NCBI RefSeq assembly: GCF_021130785.1
Contig: NC_060214.1
Span: forward strand, 48,483,001 to 48,547,000
Source: Homalodisca vitripennis
Taxonomy: Eukaryota > Arthropoda > Insecta > Hemiptera > Cicadellidae
Direction: 5' to 3'
Length of the DNA stretch: 64,000 bases
Position numbers and translations under genes: made by a program. Under the pieces are notes generated by a model. It had not been told where the DNA came from. It did not search any database and worked only from the letters and a program-made list of their open reading frames with translations. Position 1 is the first letter of the stretch, and every line of letters begins with the position of its first letter. Positions 60,391-64,000 of the stretch are shown one piece after another.

Positions 60391-62773
60391 GATACAAAAA
60401 AGTGGTAACATATATTGTAATAGATCAGGTTTACAGATAAACATTTGAGAAACGATTATTGAGAGTACAAACAAAAGCAGACAAGCTAGTAGTAATATTT
60501 CAAAGATTTGGTTTGTTTACTGGATTTATAGTACTCAAAAGTACAGCTGAATAGAAGGTAAACTTAGGTGTTATATTTTTTAGTAGTTACTAAACTGACG
60601 TGTACGCGTATATGTCTGTATAAAGGAGTGGATTTTCTGACACCACAAGAGTGGCTCGGCCACTCATAAAAAATGTAAAATGAAACATGAAACTAAACTA
60701 CTAATTTAGAATGAATTCAAGAAATTTTTCTCTTATATCGTGGGGTAGCATGTCTGCAAATGAAAAACATTCCTCTGAAGGGAGTAATCTTACTAAGTAT
60801 CTCAGATTAAAGACCGAGCAAATGTTTAAGCCCTGCAGGTCGACAGGTTTACTTTACAAAATGCATGTAAAGTAGTTCGTTTGACATCATTTCCGTAAAT
60901 ATTATAAGGATCTTCACATTTTAAAGGAGAGAATTAAAAGAAAAGTAAGAAGTGTTTACAATTACAATTAAAGCATTTTTTAATTTTATGAGTTGTTCGT
61001 TAATTGTCTATAAACACTTTTTAACAACAGGTTTATTTAAATTCTGTAATAATTGACTTAAAAAAAGAACTTCCTCTGATAGGACAAGTACATGATATAT
61101 AATGTTTATCACAAAGTGCTATATACAACTCCGCAATGGACATTGGGGAAATTATTGATTACACAGCTCTGTTGCTCGTTGCTTTGAAGCTCCAATCTGC
61201 TCTCTACATCTATCCTCGGACATGACTATCTCTCTCATACACACTGAAATATTTAGCAGCTATTCGGAGCAACTTTAATGACATCCTTTTTATATCAGTC
61301 TATCATTTAATGTTAACTAGAAACTTTTTACCAAAAATGTACGTTTTATTTCATATTGAGCAGGATAGAAAGACAAATAGCTCTCAAAACAATACTGACA
61401 ATTCACTTTAACGTTTATGAATCGTTTATAGCATAAAATATGTTTTGCATACATCAAGTATATTTTTCATCGAGGTATGAGTTAAAAACAATACCATTCT
61501 ACGGAATCAGTATTGTTTGTTTTTTTAGAAATATTAAAAAAATATTATTGCTAATCTGGGTTCTTTGAAAATTAATAATTTTTAATATAGGCATGATTTA
61601 TGTTTATTTTGAATTTTAAATATTATAATATAACACAATGCGTAACTTTATGTTTATCAATGTGGTCGGCTCTGGTTTTATGATTAAATAAGCATTTAAT
61701 CAATGTGTCTTCATTTTCAGTATCATACAGTTAGTTGAAATATATTGATCACATTTATTATTGATCATGTCATATTATATGTACTTCGCTTTGTTTTAAT
61801 CCCAGAAGATGTTCTATGTTTGACAGTTATAAAGGCAATATATTTTAATGAGTCATAGATTAATTAAACTTAATGCGTTTTGTAAATTATGTTAACAATT
61901 GCTTTCATGTTGTGCTATTAAGGAATTATTAGAAAACTAAATTAAATGTTGATCGAGTACTATAAAAACTATAAAATATAATGTAACAAAGTATGAAAAG
62001 TAATTTTAAAATTTAAATAATATTTTCAACTAATTAAGGAAAAGCTATATGTATAACTAAACATTTTTAAATGTAAAATATATTTTCTAAACTTTTTCTA
62101 CAAAAAAATACGTTGAAAATCAGGAGCCAGGAAGCCAGCGTGGGACAGGAGACGTCTTGCATTAATAAACAGTACGTGTCACTCTGTGTACAAAACTCGC
62201 CTTTCTCTCTTGTATACTAGTATTTACATAGCAAAATAGTGTCTTTAATTTTGGATTTAAAACTTGTTTTAAGTCAATTTCTGTGTACGATATCGTTTAT
62301 TATATAATGAAAGTTATTCAAAACCATCTAGTACTCATATTTTATATTGATTTAAAAATTATTGTAAAATGATTTCGTTCAATTACGGCCTAAGAAACTA
62401 TTTTACTGCAAATTGCTAGGTTTTTATACGATAAGGCTCAGCATTGTAAATTTGAGCTCAATGTGTTAACTATAATTTATCAGTCATGAAAAGACACATA
62501 AAATATAAGCTGACTAAAAAATTTAACTTGAATAATGCATGAATACTTTTATACGTGTTTATTTTCCACAATATGATTATTATGTTAATAAAGGATTCTT
62601 TTACAACTCCTATTCGAATTTTAAAACTGATGTCTTAATTATTGTAACTTCATTGTGTAATACATTTAAAACTAGAATATATATAAAGAAAACTTTTTAT
62701 TTTTAATTGAGCCTCAAGGAATTTATAATAGAAGATGAAGAAACATTACGGGAGGTTATCCGATGTAGCAATA
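60391..62773. other. Non-coding AT-rich region
   Basis: No gene or motif recognised between the inverted pair at 60127 and 62774. Confidence 0.5.
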
Positions 62774-62877
62774 GTATGCAAACTAGCATTTTGGTGCCAT
62801 TCCTACTCATTTTCCGGTAGCGTTGTCAGCACTCAAGATACAAGTTAAGTGCAAGCTGACAAGACCATGGAGTTCTC
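62774..62877 (-). repeat. Diverged repeat, inverted copy of 60127-60230
   Basis: The reverse complement contains ACTCCATGGTCTTGTCAGCT, TGCACTTAACTTGTATCTTG and GTGCTGACA in the same order as the copy at 60127. Confidence 0.6.
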
Positions 62878-63568
62878 TTCATGGAACATTAATGCCTAAG
62901 ACCCTTGACTAGTTAAAATTGGCTCCTAGTATCCAGTTACTCCATCCACAGTATGTGGTACTCTTTATAGTGTCTTTGAGTTCAAAGTGTTGAACAAGCT
63001 TAAGAAACTAAAACTATATTTTCTCTTACAAGAATACACTTTATGTAGTTTCTGATTACTATTGCGTCATTAGAATTTCTAAAGTACCACATAGCTTGCA
63101 TTCTAATTTATTCAATTCTAATAGAAAACAAACGCAGAGTATGTACTTTTTGGTACGCTATAAATGTCATACTTCGATCAAATCAATGTGTTTATTCACT
63201 TTTATCATTTATATACCGTATTTCATTTTCACATATAGGCTACTATTATTTATTATTTTACAGTAATTTCCAACTGCAATCCAATACATAAATGATAATA
63301 TAAATAGGTGGTACAGTAAATATATGAAACATGTAGAATTAGAGATGAGTCAAAGATCATAAACTATTGTAACAGTGTTTATATTTGCACTGCTACTAGA
63401 TCTCGTAGAAGTATTGCAAGAAGAGGTTAGAAAGCTTATAAACTATTAACTATAAAATGCCTATAACGAGATCAAACTAAGTCAAATTATAAGGAAAAAC
63501 TGAAAAAGCAATAATTTACAAGAAAAAATCAAGTAAAAAACAACTGGAATTGATGATAAACTAATTTG

Positions 63569-63661
<93 letters not shown>

Positions 63662-64000
63662 TAAAAACTTATAAAACACAGTAATTCGACCTTTTTTCAA
63701 CGACGTTTACCTACGCACAAGCTTGCCTATGTATGTACTTTTTTAATATTTTAAGTAATGTTTATGTTTTAAACAAAGTTTTAAATACAACGAAATAATA
63801 TTAACAAAACGATTTTATTATATAAAAAAATACCATAAGAAATCTGAACTTTCATTACTTTACTTTTTCATTATAATTCTTTTATTTATTCACCTTGATA
63901 TTTATTTAAATTTAGTGCCTATTTTTACTTTCATAAAATTTAAATAAAAGTTCCAAGTTAAATGTTATATTCTATTTGGATAGCAAAGCAATAAACATAT
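62878..64000. other. Non-coding AT-rich region to window end
   Basis: No gene seen apart from artefactual frames through the GT tract at 63572. Confidence 0.5.
63572..63660 (+). repeat. (GT)n microsatellite
   Basis: Pure GT tract of 89 bases. Confidence 0.98.

Noticed and set aside
63482..63700. 72-codon minus-strand frame with a His-Thr run
   Set aside because: Same microsatellite artefact.

Overview
The window is AT-rich eukaryotic DNA with long gene-free stretches, dinucleotide microsatellites, degraded LINE fragments, foldback repeats and one large Ty3/gypsy-type LTR retrotransposon. The repeat types (a gypsy element, jockey/CR1-like LINE fragments, RTE/SINE-like tails of a kind common in insects) suggest an arthropod, most likely an insect. 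I cannot name the order or species. I recognise no host protein-coding gene, tRNA, rRNA or CRISPR array.

Layout. 1-12.9 kb: AT-rich non-coding DNA with a foldback hairpin at 9.3 kb. 12.9-14.4 kb: fossil LINE pieces. 14.4-30 kb: non-coding DNA holding a GC-richer islet (17.6-18.0 kb), a GC-rich tandem duplication (18.7 kb), a long (GT)n tract (19.7 kb) and several diverged interspersed repeats. 30.0-42.3 kb: the LTR retrotransposon. 42.3-64 kb: more repeats (a third copy of a 600-bp family, inverted-repeat elements at 44.6 and 55.6 kb, a LINE RT fossil at 58.1 kb, microsatellites) and otherwise featureless AT-rich DNA.

The retrotransposon is the centre of interest. From left to right it has a 5' LTR, a Thr-rich Gag with a SAP-like motif and a CCHC knuckle, an in-frame UAG, then protease, reverse transcriptase, RNase H and integrase. 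A 5'-truncated LINE is inserted between RT and RNase H. Between integrase and the 3' LTR lies an extra ORF of roughly 470 codons. It has the hallmarks of a Ulp1/SENP (C48) deSUMOylase-type cysteine protease: His, Asp, Gln and Cys at Ulp1-like spacing, followed by a long acidic, Ser/Pro/Thr-rich tail with a basic end. This accessory protease is the best candidate for an undescribed system.

The copy looks damaged: an Asp-to-Asn change at the first integrase catalytic position, one stop codon and several single-base frameshifts. Nearly all the shifts lie in homopolymer runs, so some may be assembly errors. The two LTRs are a mosaic: their last ~1.38 kb is almost identical, their first ~270 bp differs by about 4-5%, and the 5' LTR lacks 903 bp that in the 3' LTR carry the probable transcription start and a leader with splice-like signals.
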